From JBHJGU01 sp050331475 (GTDB taxonomy: Bacteria > Pseudomonadota > Alphaproteobacteria > Caulobacterales > Maricaulaceae), in contig JBHJGU010000102.1 of NCBI GenBank assembly GCA_050331475.1, positions 1-19,561 on the forward strand: 19,561 nucleotides of DNA, given 5' to 3'. Positions 6,031-14,100 of this stretch are shown one piece after another. Positions within the stretch are counted from its first letter, which is position 1, and every line of letters starts with the position of its first letter. The translations under genes were made by a program, and so were the position numbers. The notes below the pieces were generated by a model. The model was not told where the DNA came from. It ran no database searches and saw only the letters and a program-made list of their open reading frames with translations.

Positions 6031-6510
6031 ATGAGCCGGATCATAATGGCTGCGCAATTGCCGGAGCTGACCGGTGAGGAAATTGGCGTGTCCGATTGGG
6101 TGCGCGTGGATCAACACCGCATCGATCAGTTCGCCGAGGCCACCGAGGACCGGCAATTTATCCATGTCGACCCCGTGCGAGCGGCGGAAGAAACCCCCTT
6201 TGGCGGCACCATCGCCCATGGCTTTCTCAGCTTATCTCTACTCTCGGCAATGTATTACCAGTGTGCGCCTAACGTCACCGACATGCTGATGAGCGTGAAT
6301 TACGGCTTTGATAAAGTTCGCTTTCTCCAACCGGTGAAGTGCGGCGCGCGCGTGCGCGGACGCTTTACCGTCAAAGAGGCGCGCAAGCGCGGCCCCGCCC
6401 AGTATTTGGTGCGCAACGACGTGGTGGTGGAGATCGAAGACGAAGCCAAGGCGGCGATGAAGGCGGAATGGCTCACCATGGTGGTCACCCAACCCGCGGC
6501 CCAAGGCTAG
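6031..6510 (+). CDS. MaoC-family (R)-specific enoyl-CoA hydratase
   Basis: A 159-residue single hot-dog-fold protein of the MaoC dehydratase family. The hydratase active-site segment is ATEDRQFIHVDPVRA (37-51), with catalytic-type D40 and H45, followed by FGGTIAHGFLSLSLL (57-71), which closes the site. Relatives hydrate trans-2-enoyl-CoA to (R)-3-hydroxyacyl-CoA in fatty-acid degradation, polyester supply or other acyl-CoA pathways; the substrate here is unknown. The ATG at 6031 is preceded by a purine-rich AAGGGGGATGAGG stretch; the ATG at 6046 has no good ribosome site. Its TAG overlaps the hpnE stop from the other strand inside the palindrome CTAG (6507-6510). Nothing links it functionally to hopanoids. 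Confidence 0.88.
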   Translation: MSRIIMAAQLPELTGEEIGVSDWVRVDQHRIDQFAEATEDRQFIHVDPVRAAEETPFGGTIAHGFLSLSLLSAMYYQCAPNVTDMLMSVNYGFDKVRFLQPVKCGARVRGRFTVKEARKRGPAQYLVRNDVVVEIEDEAKAAMKAEWLTMVVTQPAAQG

Positions 6511-7790
6511 CCACGCCGAAGCCGCTCCATGGCGGTGTTCGCGGCGCGATGACCTGACAGCGTCGCGCTTTCCAAGGTCGCGGGCAGGCCCGTGTCGGTC
6601 CAATCCCCGGCTAAAAACAAATTGCGCAACGGCGTGACCGGTTTGGGGCGCCGCGCAACCCCGGCGGGGGATTGGTCGAACGTTGCGCGCTTTTCCACCA
6701 CCACCCGGCTCGCGACAGGCGCGTCATCCGTCAGATTGAGCGCCGCTTTCACCTCCGCCCAGACCGTTTCTGTTAAGGCCGCACGGTCCTCGGCGCCCGC
6801 CTTCGCGCCGGCCGAAATCGTGACGCTCACCACATCGTCACGCACGAACGCCCAATGGGTGCGGGTGTGGATCAGGCCCAAAAACGGCGCGCCTTCGGGT
6901 TTCGGCGCCGGCGTGGCGGTGCGGAAATGCACATTCACGATCGGCTCGCCATCGCCCGGTGCGGTCAAATCGGGCAGCAAGGCCGTTGCGCGCGCGGGTG
7001 GGACCGCCAAGACGATTTGATCGTCCGGCCCCAGCGTAATCCGCTCGCCGTCCGCACAGGCTAGCGCTGTGGCAACGTCTGCGGTCCGTTCGATCGCGCG
7101 CACCCGCGTGTTCAACAGGATCGGCACGCCTTGGGCTTGGAGCTGGTTGATCGCCGGATCCACTAGAGCGGGGCCTAGCCCCTCGCGCGCCACCATGGGC
7201 CGACAATAGGCTTCGCCCCGCAGGAAGGTCTTCGCCAACACCACCCATAAAAGCCGCGCTTGGCCGATCTTGGCCGTGGTGTTGAGCGCGGCGAGCGTCA
7301 GCGGCTCCCAAAAATGGGTGTAGACCGGGCCGGAGGTCGGCACCACGTCGGCCACGGTTTTGTCCGCGCCCGCGAACGGCAAGCCCAAGGCGGAGGCGAA
7401 ATCGCTCAGCGTCGTGTCCGCCGGTCGTCGTTTGCGGTCGAGCACCCACATCGGCAGGGGGCCTTTGTTCGGCCGGACGCGCCAGCGCCGACCCGAATGA
7501 TGATCGTAAAAGCCAAAGCTCGCCGGGCTGCCGATTTCAAACGCGTCGCTCGCGCCGATCTCAGCGCAGTATTCCGCGATCGCGCCATTGCCCGACAGGA
7601 TCAGGTGATTGCCATTATCGATCATTCGATCGAGCTGGGGGTCGTGATAGCTGCGGCATCGCCCGCCCGCGCGCGGGGCGCTGTCATAAAGGCGCACCGC
7701 GCGGCCCTGACGCGCCAGACGCACCGCGCAGGCCAAACCGGCGACGCCGGCGCCGATCACATGGACGCAAGGCGGGCTCATAGCACGCAT
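6507..7790 (-). CDS. hpnE: hydroxysqualene reductase / squalene-associated FAD-dependent desaturase HpnE
   Basis: A 427-residue flavoprotein of the amine-oxidase/phytoene-desaturase family. The FAD-binding Rossmann motif is HVIGAGVAGLACAVRLARQG (10-29), followed by APRAGGRCRSY. The C-terminal FAD motif LFLAGDWTDTGLPATLESA is characteristic of HpnE. In the HpnCDE route it reduces hydroxysqualene to squalene. It is the last gene of a tightly packed leftward unit: six bases separate its ATG (7790) from the hpnD stop, and the three genes appear in pathway-relevant order C-D-E. A second in-frame ATG at 7781 (MSPPC) is an equally reasonable start. Its 3' end overlaps the end of the MaoC gene by four bases. 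Confidence 0.94.
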   Translation of the reverse strand: MRAMSPPCVHVIGAGVAGLACAVRLARQGRAVRLYDSAPRAGGRCRSYHDPQLDRMIDNGNHLILSGNGAIAEYCAEIGASDAFEIGSPASFGFYDHHSGRRWRVRPNKGPLPMWVLDRKRRPADTTLSDFASALGLPFAGADKTVADVVPTSGPVYTHFWEPLTLAALNTTAKIGQARLLWVVLAKTFLRGEAYCRPMVAREGLGPALVDPAINQLQAQGVPILLNTRVRAIERTADVATALACADGERITLGPDDQIVLAVPPARATALLPDLTAPGDGEPIVNVHFRTATPAPKPEGAPFLGLIHTRTHWAFVRDDVVSVTISAGAKAGAEDRAALTETVWAEVKAALNLTDDAPVASRVVVEKRATFDQSPAGVARRPKPVTPLRNLFLAGDWTDTGLPATLESATLSGHRAANTAMERLRRG

Positions 7791-7796
7791 GACCGC

Positions 7797-8684
7797 TTAG
7801 GGCGCCCGCGGCGGGCTGAGCACCCGCTTGAGCGCGATACACGCTTTCGCCGGTTTGGAGAGGGTGATCCGTTGGGTCGGCCGCCGCCAATCCAGCGCCG
7901 CAAGTTTGCGCCAATAGGCGTAGTAAACCCCATACATCAGCAAAGCGGGCCGGCACACTCGCCAATCCAACTCCGAAAGCGCGGCGCGCGCGGTCTGAAA
8001 CCGGGTTTTCGCCGTGGCGCCCAGATCCGCACACACTGCGCGCAAGCCGGGATGGGCGAGGATCGCGTGGGGATCGCCGGGGGGGACTCCAAACCGCTCA
8101 AGCCGTTCGCGGGGCAGATAGCTGCGCCCGTCCGCGGCGTCCTCTTCAAGGTCACGCAAGATGTTGGTCAGTTGCAGCGCATCCGCCAGTGCGAGCGCGA
8201 ACCGGTCCGAGGCTTCTCCGGGCGCCGCGCCGAAGATCGGCATGGACAGCCGACCGACCGCGCCCGCAACCCGACGGGTATAGGCGAAGAGTTCGTCCTC
8301 AGAGGGGCTGACGATCGGGCCGGCGGCGTCCATCTCCATGCCCTCCAGTAGGAGGATGAATTCTTGTTTCTCCAACCCATAGCGCGCGATCGGTTCGCTT
8401 AAGGCCACCGAAATGGCGCGGGTGGGCCGGCCGGCGTAAAGCGCTTCGATTTCCGCACGCCAATCGGCCAAGGCGCGGCGTTTGTCAGCAAGCGCGCCCG
8501 GCTCATCGGCGATATCGTCGATATCCCGGCAATAGGCGTAAACCGCGAACATCGCCTCGCGCCGCGGGCGGGAGAGAATGCGCATGCCGGGCCCGAACGA
8601 GGTGCCCGAACGTTCGACAATGGCCCGGGCCTCCGCCTTGGCGTGTTCAACGGTCAGCGGCGGTTCCGCAGTCATCAGGCTCAC
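7797..8684 (-). CDS. hpnD: presqualene diphosphate synthase HpnD
   Basis: A 295-residue trans-prenyltransferase of the squalene/phytoene synthase family. HpnD condenses two farnesyl diphosphates to presqualene diphosphate. The first aspartate-rich motif is YCRDIDDIAD (51-60) and the second is NILRDLEED (174-182); both bind diphosphate-bound Mg2+. FGPGMRILSRPRREAMFAVYA and LEGMEMDAAGP are typical of HpnD rather than HpnC. The start GTG at 8684 overlaps the hpnC stop (GTGA on the minus strand). An in-frame ATG at 8675 (MTAEPP) is an alternative start preceded by GGTGAG. Translation is probably coupled to hpnC. Confidence 0.94.
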   Translation of the reverse strand: MSLMTAEPPLTVEHAKAEARAIVERSGTSFGPGMRILSRPRREAMFAVYAYCRDIDDIADEPGALADKRRALADWRAEIEALYAGRPTRAISVALSEPIARYGLEKQEFILLLEGMEMDAAGPIVSPSEDELFAYTRRVAGAVGRLSMPIFGAAPGEASDRFALALADALQLTNILRDLEEDAADGRSYLPRERLERFGVPPGDPHAILAHPGLRAVCADLGATAKTRFQTARAALSELDWRVCRPALLMYGVYYAYWRKLAALDWRRPTQRITLSKPAKACIALKRVLSPPRAP

Positions 8685-9562
8685 CGCCTCAGCGCGCCCT
8701 TCGCGGCGCCGATAACCCCTGCGCCGACAAAGTCTAAGGGCGACAGCTTAACCCGGCGGGCCAGGGGGTCGCCGCGCCGCAAGCGCTTGGAGAGCCGCGC
8801 GGCCAGCTCCACAATAATCGCGGACTCCATGGCCAGTCGACGGCTGGTCAGCCGGCCGGGCAGGGTGCGCGCTTGGACAACCAGCCGGTCGGTCGCTTCG
8901 AGCATTTGATCAAGCACGGCGCGCATGCCAGCGCTCAGCCGCGGCTCGGCTAAGCCCTCCCGGGTCACCCCGGCTCGGGTCATCCAGTCCTCTGGGATGT
9001 AGACCCGGTTGAGCTCGGCATGATCTTCGCCGCAATCTTGGATGTGGTTGAGCACTTGAAGTGCGGAGCACAGCGCGTCGGAGGCGGGATAGTCCGAACT
9101 CGCTTCCCCGTGCAGGTCGAGCAGAAACCGACCCACCGGATTGGCGGACTGCTCGCAATAACTCATCAGATCGTCCCAATCTTTATAGGCCAGTTGGCGA
9201 GCGTCGCGCCGGAAGGCGCGCAGCAGATCGCGGGCGTGCCGGTCGGTCACCCCCCGCGCGTCCAAAGCTGCGCGCAAGTTGTGCGCCTTGGCGTAGCCGG
9301 GGCCGTCAAAACCCGGCGCGCCGATCAGCGCCTGATCCATGGCTTCAAGCCGTTCCAGCTTGTCCTGGGGATCGAGCGCGCCATTGTCGGCGATATCATC
9401 GGCCGCGCGCACAAAGGCGTAGAACGCCGCCACGCACGGGCGCAATTCGGCCGGCAGCAAAAAGGACCCGACGGGAAAGTTCTCGTCCCGATGGCCTTTG
9501 CCGGACGGGGTTTCCGGGCCGGTTTCCGGATCAAACGTCGTCGCAGGCGCAGGCGGGGTCAT
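8681..9562 (-). CDS. hpnC: hydroxysqualene synthase HpnC
   Basis: A 293-residue squalene/phytoene synthase-family enzyme. HpnC converts presqualene diphosphate to hydroxysqualene. The N-terminal hallmark SGKGHRDENFPVGSFLLP (20-37) is diagnostic for HpnC. Aspartate-rich motifs are at DDIAD (55-59) and NHIQDCGED (172-180). Start 9562 (MTPPAP) is chosen because GAGG lies a few bases upstream, while the ATG at 9574 has it too close; the longer version would add four residues. It is the first gene of the leftward hpnC-hpnD-hpnE unit and diverges from hpnB across about 130 bases. Confidence 0.94.
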   Translation of the reverse strand: MTPPAPATTFDPETGPETPSGKGHRDENFPVGSFLLPAELRPCVAAFYAFVRAADDIADNGALDPQDKLERLEAMDQALIGAPGFDGPGYAKAHNLRAALDARGVTDRHARDLLRAFRRDARQLAYKDWDDLMSYCEQSANPVGRFLLDLHGEASSDYPASDALCSALQVLNHIQDCGEDHAELNRVYIPEDWMTRAGVTREGLAEPRLSAGMRAVLDQMLEATDRLVVQARTLPGRLTSRRLAMESAIIVELAARLSKRLRRGDPLARRVKLSPLDFVGAGVIGAAKGALRR

Positions 9563-9695
9563 GGCGGTCCTCATCGCCTCGGCCGATCGGGCCGAGCGCG
9601 GCGGACCCTAGCGGCGTGCGCGCCTGCGCTCAAGCGGCGGCTTGGCCCTTAGCCTGCGTCTGGGTTAGCAAGGCGAAACAGCGGAGCGCAAAGAG
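9563..9695. promoter_or_regulatory. divergent hpnC / hpnB intergenic region
   Basis: A gap of about 130 bases must carry promoters for both hpnCDE (left) and hpnB (right). It contains a GC-rich dyad, CTCGGCC-GATCG-GGCCGAG (9578-9596), just upstream of hpnC that could be an operator or leader hairpin. I see no convincing -35/-10 pair on either strand. A GGAG upstream of the hpnB ATG serves as its ribosome site. Confidence 0.45.
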
Positions 9696-10931
9696 ATGGT
9701 TATAACCGCACTCGCCGGCTTGGGATTGCTGGTTTGGCTCTATCTGAGCCTTGCCCATGGCGGGTTTTGGCGCGCGGACCAACGCTTGACGCCGCGCCCC
9801 GGCGCGCGTCCGACCCGCTGGCCCACCGTGGTCGCCGTCATCCCGGCGCGCGATGAAGAAGACAGCCTAGAGGCCGTGCTGAAGAGCCATCTGGCGAGCG
9901 GTTATGCGGGCGCGTTTCATATCGTACTGGTCGATGATCACTCCACTGACCGCACCGGGGCGATCGCGCAGGATTTGGCCGCCGGCGCGCCTGACCGGCT
10001 CTGCGTGACGACACCGCCCGATCTGCCCCAGGGATGGACGGGCAAGCTATGGGCGGTGCAGCACGGTTTGGAGCGCGCGAGCATGGTCGCGCCGGACGCC
10101 AAATACGTGCTGCTGACCGACGCGGATATCGTTCACGCAACAGACACGCTGGAAAAGCTTGTCTGTAAGGCGCAAGGCGAGGGGCGCGCGTTGGTTTCGT
10201 TGATGGCGAGACTGGACGCACGCGGGTTTTGGGGTGGGCTGTTAATTCCCGCTTTCGTGTATTTTTTTCAGAAACTCTATCCCTTCGCCTGGTCCAACCG
10301 ACCTCCCGACGCGCCGATCCATGATCCGATCGAACGTCGGCTCGATGTGGCGGCGGCGGCTGGGGGATGCATGCTCGTGCGCGCAGACCGGCTCGACGCG
10401 CTTGATGGGGTTGCAGGGTTGCGCGACGCCTTGATCGATGACTGCACCTTGGCGCGACAGATCCGCGGGACGCCCGCCAAGCACGCCATCTGGCTCGGCC
10501 TAGCGGATCGGGAGGTCCAGAGCTTGCGTGATAATCGCCGCCTAGGGTCGATCTGGACCATGGTGGCGCGCACGGCCTATGCGCAGCTTGGCTATGCGCC
10601 TTGGGCGTTGGCGGGGGCGCTTGCGGGCATGGCGCTCACCTATTTGGCGGGGCCATTGGCGGTCTTGCTTTGGCCTTGGCACGGCGAGGAGGCCGCGGCG
10701 CTGCTGGGCGGTTTGGCGTGGATCGTCATGGCGCGGACCTTCGTTCCCACCGCGCGGCTTTATGGGCAAAGCCCTTGGCTCGGTTTCGCTTTGCCGCTGT
10801 CGGCGGCGCTTTACACGACGATGACGCTGGACTCCGCGCTGCGCCATTGGCGTGGCCAGGGCGGTCAGTGGAAAGGGCGGACTTATCCGCAACCCGACCC
10901 GGCGGGCTCTAATCAGTCCGCCAGCCCCTGA
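9696..10931 (+). CDS. hpnB: hopanoid-locus family 2 glycosyltransferase HpnB
   Basis: A 411-residue membrane-anchored family 2 glycosyltransferase. One transmembrane segment lies at about 4-20, and C-terminal hydrophobic segments cover about 298-385 (including ALAGALAGMALTYLAGPLAVL). The GT-A core shows VVAVIPARDEEDSLEAVL (45-62), VLVDDHSTDRTG (77-88), a metal-binding DAD at 142-144 (LLTDADIVHA) and, later, ALIDDCTLARQI, where the catalytic aspartate is expected. Sequence and position match HpnB of hopanoid clusters. Its acceptor is not established; transfer of a sugar to the hopanoid side chain is the usual guess. The rightward reading frame runs 19 bases into the opposing hpnA gene. Confidence 0.88.
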   Translation: MVITALAGLGLLVWLYLSLAHGGFWRADQRLTPRPGARPTRWPTVVAVIPARDEEDSLEAVLKSHLASGYAGAFHIVLVDDHSTDRTGAIAQDLAAGAPDRLCVTTPPDLPQGWTGKLWAVQHGLERASMVAPDAKYVLLTDADIVHATDTLEKLVCKAQGEGRALVSLMARLDARGFWGGLLIPAFVYFFQKLYPFAWSNRPPDAPIHDPIERRLDVAAAAGGCMLVRADRLDALDGVAGLRDALIDDCTLARQIRGTPAKHAIWLGLADREVQSLRDNRRLGSIWTMVARTAYAQLGYAPWALAGALAGMALTYLAGPLAVLLWPWHGEEAAALLGGLAWIVMARTFVPTARLYGQSPWLGFALPLSAALYTTMTLDSALRHWRGQGGQWKGRTYPQPDPAGSNQSASP

Positions 10932-11926
10932 GCGCGCGCCCAGGCGACAAAGTCCGCGATCGCCACGCCCGCGGGCCGCGCGCGAAACGCCAAGTCTCGA
11001 GCGGCTTTGTCGGTGTTGAAGATCGCCGGCCGTCCCGCCAAACGCACTCCCGTCATCGGCGCTTTCGGCTGTTCCGTCCTGCCGCGGTTGGCGAGCGCGG
11101 TTGACGCCCGTGCGGCCCATTCGGCGATGACATAGGGCACGCGAAGCTTAGGCGTCTTGCGCCCGGACACCTCGCTGAGCAGCGCCAATAGGGCGTCCAT
11201 CATCAGATTGTCGCCGCCCAAAATATACCGCTCGCCGGGGGCGCCTCTCTCGGCGGTCGCGATTAGGCCCGCCGCGGCGTCGTCCACATGGATCACGTTC
11301 ATATTGGTTTGTAGATAGGCCGGGGTGTCGCCATTGAGGAAATCGAGCAGCATCCGGGTCGGCGGGGTCAGGGTTCGGTCGCCCGGCCCCACAGGCAAAG
11401 TTGGCAAAGCGATCGACGCGTTCAGCCCTTGGCGGGCCGCGGCGAGGGTGATCAGCTCGCCCGCACGTTTAGAGGCTGGGTAGGGGCCGCATAACGTCTC
11501 AGGTGCGAGCTCACAGCGCTCATCCACCTCGTAGGGATCGCATGGCGCGGGCTGGCTGGCGCTGACCAGCGTCGTCAGGCTGGAGCAATAGACGAGCTTT
11601 TTCACCGCTTGATCCCGAGCGGCGGCTTGGATCACGTCTGCGCCTTGCGCGTTGACCCTGTGAAAATCTTCAGGATCGCGCCGCCACAGATCGGACAGGG
11701 CGGCGAGGTGGAAAACCGTATCGCAGTCCTCCATCGCCGTGCGCACCGCATACGCGTCGGTGACGGAGCCGCGCATAAACTCGCCCCGCTGGCCGATGGG
11801 TGGGGGGGTCAGGTCCAGCCCGATCACGTCGACATCGCAGTTGACGAGCGCTTGCACGAGCCGCGCGCCCAGAAAGCCCGACGCGCCCGTGACCAGAGCC
11901 CGCCTTAGGGTGTGTTGGTTTCGCAA
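10913..11926 (-). CDS. hpnA: hopanoid-associated NAD(P)-dependent epimerase/dehydratase HpnA
   Basis: A 337-residue extended short-chain dehydrogenase. The nucleotide motif is ALVTGASGFLGARLV (10-24). The active-site set is S115/S116 (YCSSLTTL) with Y149-P-A-S-K153 (CGPYPASKRAGEL). VFHLAALSDLWRRDPEDFHRVNAQGA and the overall layout fit HpnA, annotated as a hopanoid-associated sugar epimerase; its real substrate (nucleotide sugar or hopanoid aldehyde) is unsettled. The start is TTG at 11926, within the end of the upstream PON-like gene (22-base overlap), with GGGGA about seven bases upstream. It closes the leftward unit sulfotransferase - PON-like - hpnA. Confidence 0.87.
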   Translation of the reverse strand: MRNQHTLRRALVTGASGFLGARLVQALVNCDVDVIGLDLTPPPIGQRGEFMRGSVTDAYAVRTAMEDCDTVFHLAALSDLWRRDPEDFHRVNAQGADVIQAAARDQAVKKLVYCSSLTTLVSASQPAPCDPYEVDERCELAPETLCGPYPASKRAGELITLAAARQGLNASIALPTLPVGPGDRTLTPPTRMLLDFLNGDTPAYLQTNMNVIHVDDAAAGLIATAERGAPGERYILGGDNLMMDALLALLSEVSGRKTPKLRVPYVIAEWAARASTALANRGRTEQPKAPMTGVRLAGRPAIFNTDKAARDLAFRARPAGVAIADFVAWARAQGLAD

Positions 11927-12999
11927 ATGGCGATCCCCGCTTGGGTGGCGGCGCCCAGCACGATGTGTCCGCGGACGCCGATGGCGACGGTCGCCCCACC
12001 AAAGCCCGCGCCGGGCTCAATCGTGACAAGGGGGCGCTGGCCGGCGGGGGTCAAGCCGAGTGCGCGGCTCGCCGTGGGGACGCCCGCGTCGGCGCGATGG
12101 CGGGCGAGCGCGAGCAGGTCGGGGTGAACCGCAAGGGTCAGCGCGTCATCATCGCCGCGGGCGAGATTGTCCGGCGCGCCGTCAAGCCGGATCGACCCTT
12201 GTGCGCGGACGACGCGTCCGTCTTCCAACGCCGATGCCGGGACGAACCGCAAGGCGTTTTCCCGCGTGGCGGCGATCCACAGTCCGTCATCGGCGGGGCT
12301 CCACGCGAGGCCATTGGGAAACCCCAAACCGCGAACCGCTAAACTCAGCGCCGGCGCGGGGTCTGCGTAATCCACGCGCGCCACCGCGCCGCCGCGAAAC
12401 CCGGTGACGTCCTCCAGCCGGGCGATCCAGTCCGCACAGCCGCCATGGTCGAGGCTGACATAAACCGTGCGCAAATCCTTGATCGTGACGTCATTGGCGC
12501 GGCAGAGCGCGGACGTCGCTAAATCCGTGATCAGGACCGGCGCATCTGGAGTGGTATCATAGACCATGAGCCGAACCTGTCGTGCGCGCCCGTCATACCC
12601 GCGATGGATGATCGCCAAGCGCCGATCGCCGTAATTGGTGACCAGCACATCAATGCCGTGGGGGCGCAGGGCCTCCCCGTTCGGCGTCTGATCGAAAACG
12701 GCGGCGAGCTTGAAGGCCGGCCCTTCGGTCACCAAGCGCCGGGCGTTAATGGCGTAAACCGCGCCGGCGGGCGGTTCGGTCCCGGCGGCTAGGGCGTCTG
12801 CAACCGCGCGCCGGTCAAAGGCGGACAGGTAAACCTCGTCGCTCCACGGGTCATAGGCCATGTCCTCCACCCCGATAATCGGGGCTCCGGCGTCCGCATC
12901 GGTGAGCGTGACCGTCCGGCACGCTTGAGCGGCCGCGGCCCCATGACTGCTCAGGGCGAGCGCCAGGATTAAGCCGAGGCGGGACGCGAATAACCCCAT
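11905..12999 (-). CDS. exported paraoxonase (PON)-like six-bladed beta-propeller lactonase/arylesterase
   Basis: A 364-residue protein. Residues 1-25 form a signal peptide (MGLFASRLGLILALALSSHG, then AAAAQA), so it acts outside the cytoplasm. The calcium/active-site residues of paraoxonases appear in order and with similar spacing: E45-D46 (GVEDMAYD), H114 (PHGIDV), N169-D170 (RANDVTI), N229 (GFPNGLAW) and D277-N278 (GAPDNLA). These correspond to PON1 E53/D54, H115, N168/D169, N224 and D269/N270. C27 and C359 at the two ends match the cysteine pair that locks the PON propeller. The family hydrolyses lactones and aryl esters. Start 12999 gives the cleanest signal peptide; ATGs at 13011 and 13020 are possible. 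It overlaps the sulfotransferase upstream and hpnA downstream. The hopanoid connection is inferred from position only. Confidence 0.83.
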   Translation of the reverse strand: MGLFASRLGLILALALSSHGAAAAQACRTVTLTDADAGAPIIGVEDMAYDPWSDEVYLSAFDRRAVADALAAGTEPPAGAVYAINARRLVTEGPAFKLAAVFDQTPNGEALRPHGIDVLVTNYGDRRLAIIHRGYDGRARQVRLMVYDTTPDAPVLITDLATSALCRANDVTIKDLRTVYVSLDHGGCADWIARLEDVTGFRGGAVARVDYADPAPALSLAVRGLGFPNGLAWSPADDGLWIAATRENALRFVPASALEDGRVVRAQGSIRLDGAPDNLARGDDDALTLAVHPDLLALARHRADAGVPTASRALGLTPAGQRPLVTIEPGAGFGGATVAIGVRGHIVLGAATQAGIAICETNTP

Positions 13000-14057
13000 C
13001 GCTCGATCCATGGTCCCCATTGCGCTTCAATCCGATCCGCCGTGCCGCGGTCCAAGGTGAATTGGTTTTTTTGATAGCTTTTCACCGCGCTCAAATAGCG
13101 CTCGAAATTCGGTCGGGCTTTGTCGAAATCCCCCAGATCGAGCTGGTCGTAGAGCCGGGCGAGTTCCGGGATCGGATCGGCGTCCAAATCCTCATAGGCC
13201 AGTTCCAGGAGCGTATTGTCGCCCAAATCCGCCGATTGAGCGTCGTACCGGGTCATCATCTCCCGATAGATGTCGAGCACCAAAGCGTCGATATCCACAT
13301 GATCATAGGGCTGCAGCGCCAAGGGCGGCAAAAGCTTTTCGTAAAAATTCCGCATGGACACAAACACCTTGTACGGATTGCGCCGAATGTGGACGAACTT
13401 CGCCTGAGGCAAAAGTCCGCGGATATGCGCCAGCCGGGCCGTATAGACCGGGTTTTTGATCAAGAGCGGCCGACCGCCAAAAGCAAAATCGATTTTTTGA
13501 TGGAAGTATAAAAACGCCTGATCCCAAGCTGTGACCTCGTCTGCGGGGACGTCGTCGAAAAACACCTCCCGACGGACGCGCGCGGCCAAGTCGTGGGGGA
13601 AATAAATCCCATGATAGAACGAAGTGGGGACCATGTTCGCCAGCGCGATCTCGTCTTCTTGAGGCGCGTCGGGGGTGACCGCCACATTATCGATCCACCG
13701 ATGCTTGGGCAGGGATTTGTCGAGCCAAGACTTGAGCCAGACCCCGAGTCTCAAGAAGTTCCACGGTAGACCCGTCGCCACGGGCGGGGTGTAGGCGAAC
13801 GCCGCCTGGCCAAGGATATTGTAAAGATGCGTCGTGCCCGACCGCCAATGGCCCAGAATCACCAAGGGTGGGGCCAAGCGCTCCACCGGCGTGAGTTTGC
13901 CCGTGAGCCAAGCCCGTTCGAGAGCTGAAAACGGCGCCCGCGCGAGGATTGCAGCGGCCGCCCCAAGGACAGCGGGCAGCTTGCGCGGGTCGATCGGGGC
14001 CGCGTCCTGTAACACTTTTGTGAAGGTCGACCAGTCGGCGCCGCTGAGAGGATGCAT
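12969..14057 (-). CDS. PAPS-dependent sulfotransferase family protein
   Basis: A 362-residue cytosolic-type sulfotransferase (Sulfotransf_3-like). The 5'-phosphosulfate loop is LGHWRSGTTHLYNIL (68-82). The 3'-phosphate region is FVHIRRNPYKVFVSMRNFY (221-239), with R225/R226 and S234. FGGRPLLIKNPVYTARLAHI (193-212) lies between them, as in this family. Members transfer sulfuryl from PAPS to hydroxyls or amines on small molecules, lipids or glycans; the acceptor here is unknown. Start ATG 14057 is preferred: extending to TTG 14153 adds 32 low-similarity residues and would consume the divergent promoter gap before shc. Its 3' end overlaps the PON-like gene by 31 bases, placing both with hpnA in one leftward unit. 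No PAPS synthesis genes are in the window. Confidence 0.87.
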   Translation of the reverse strand: MHPLSGADWSTFTKVLQDAAPIDPRKLPAVLGAAAAILARAPFSALERAWLTGKLTPVERLAPPLVILGHWRSGTTHLYNILGQAAFAYTPPVATGLPWNFLRLGVWLKSWLDKSLPKHRWIDNVAVTPDAPQEDEIALANMVPTSFYHGIYFPHDLAARVRREVFFDDVPADEVTAWDQAFLYFHQKIDFAFGGRPLLIKNPVYTARLAHIRGLLPQAKFVHIRRNPYKVFVSMRNFYEKLLPPLALQPYDHVDIDALVLDIYREMMTRYDAQSADLGDNTLLELAYEDLDADPIPELARLYDQLDLGDFDKARPNFERYLSAVKSYQKNQFTLDRGTADRIEAQWGPWIERWGYSRPASA

Positions 14058-14061
14058 AATG

Positions 14062-14100
14062 GGTTTACCCGGTTTACAAGCGCCGCAGATGGGGTATTCG
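14062..14100 (+). promoter_or_regulatory. shc promoter candidate with tandem GGTTTAC boxes
   Basis: A candidate -35 TTTACA (14073-14078) and -10 TATTCG (14095-14100), 16 bases apart, would start transcription near 14107 and give a leader of about 70 bases before the shc ATG. Two direct copies of GGTTTAC (14062-14068 and 14071-14077), offset by nine bases, overlap the -35 and could bind a regulator. The region is the only divergent space between the sulfotransferase and shc. The -10 match is weak. Confidence 0.3.

Noticed and set aside
7260..8351. Long 363-residue open frame on the + strand opposite hpnE and hpnD
   Set aside because: It is Arg/Gly-rich, has no family motif, and runs antisense to two clearly identified genes; high GC commonly keeps such frames open.
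9020..9705. Two overlapping + strand frames of over 200 residues opposite hpnC
   Set aside because: Both are Arg-rich and lie antisense to the HpnC motifs; neither has a Shine-Dalgarno or known domain.
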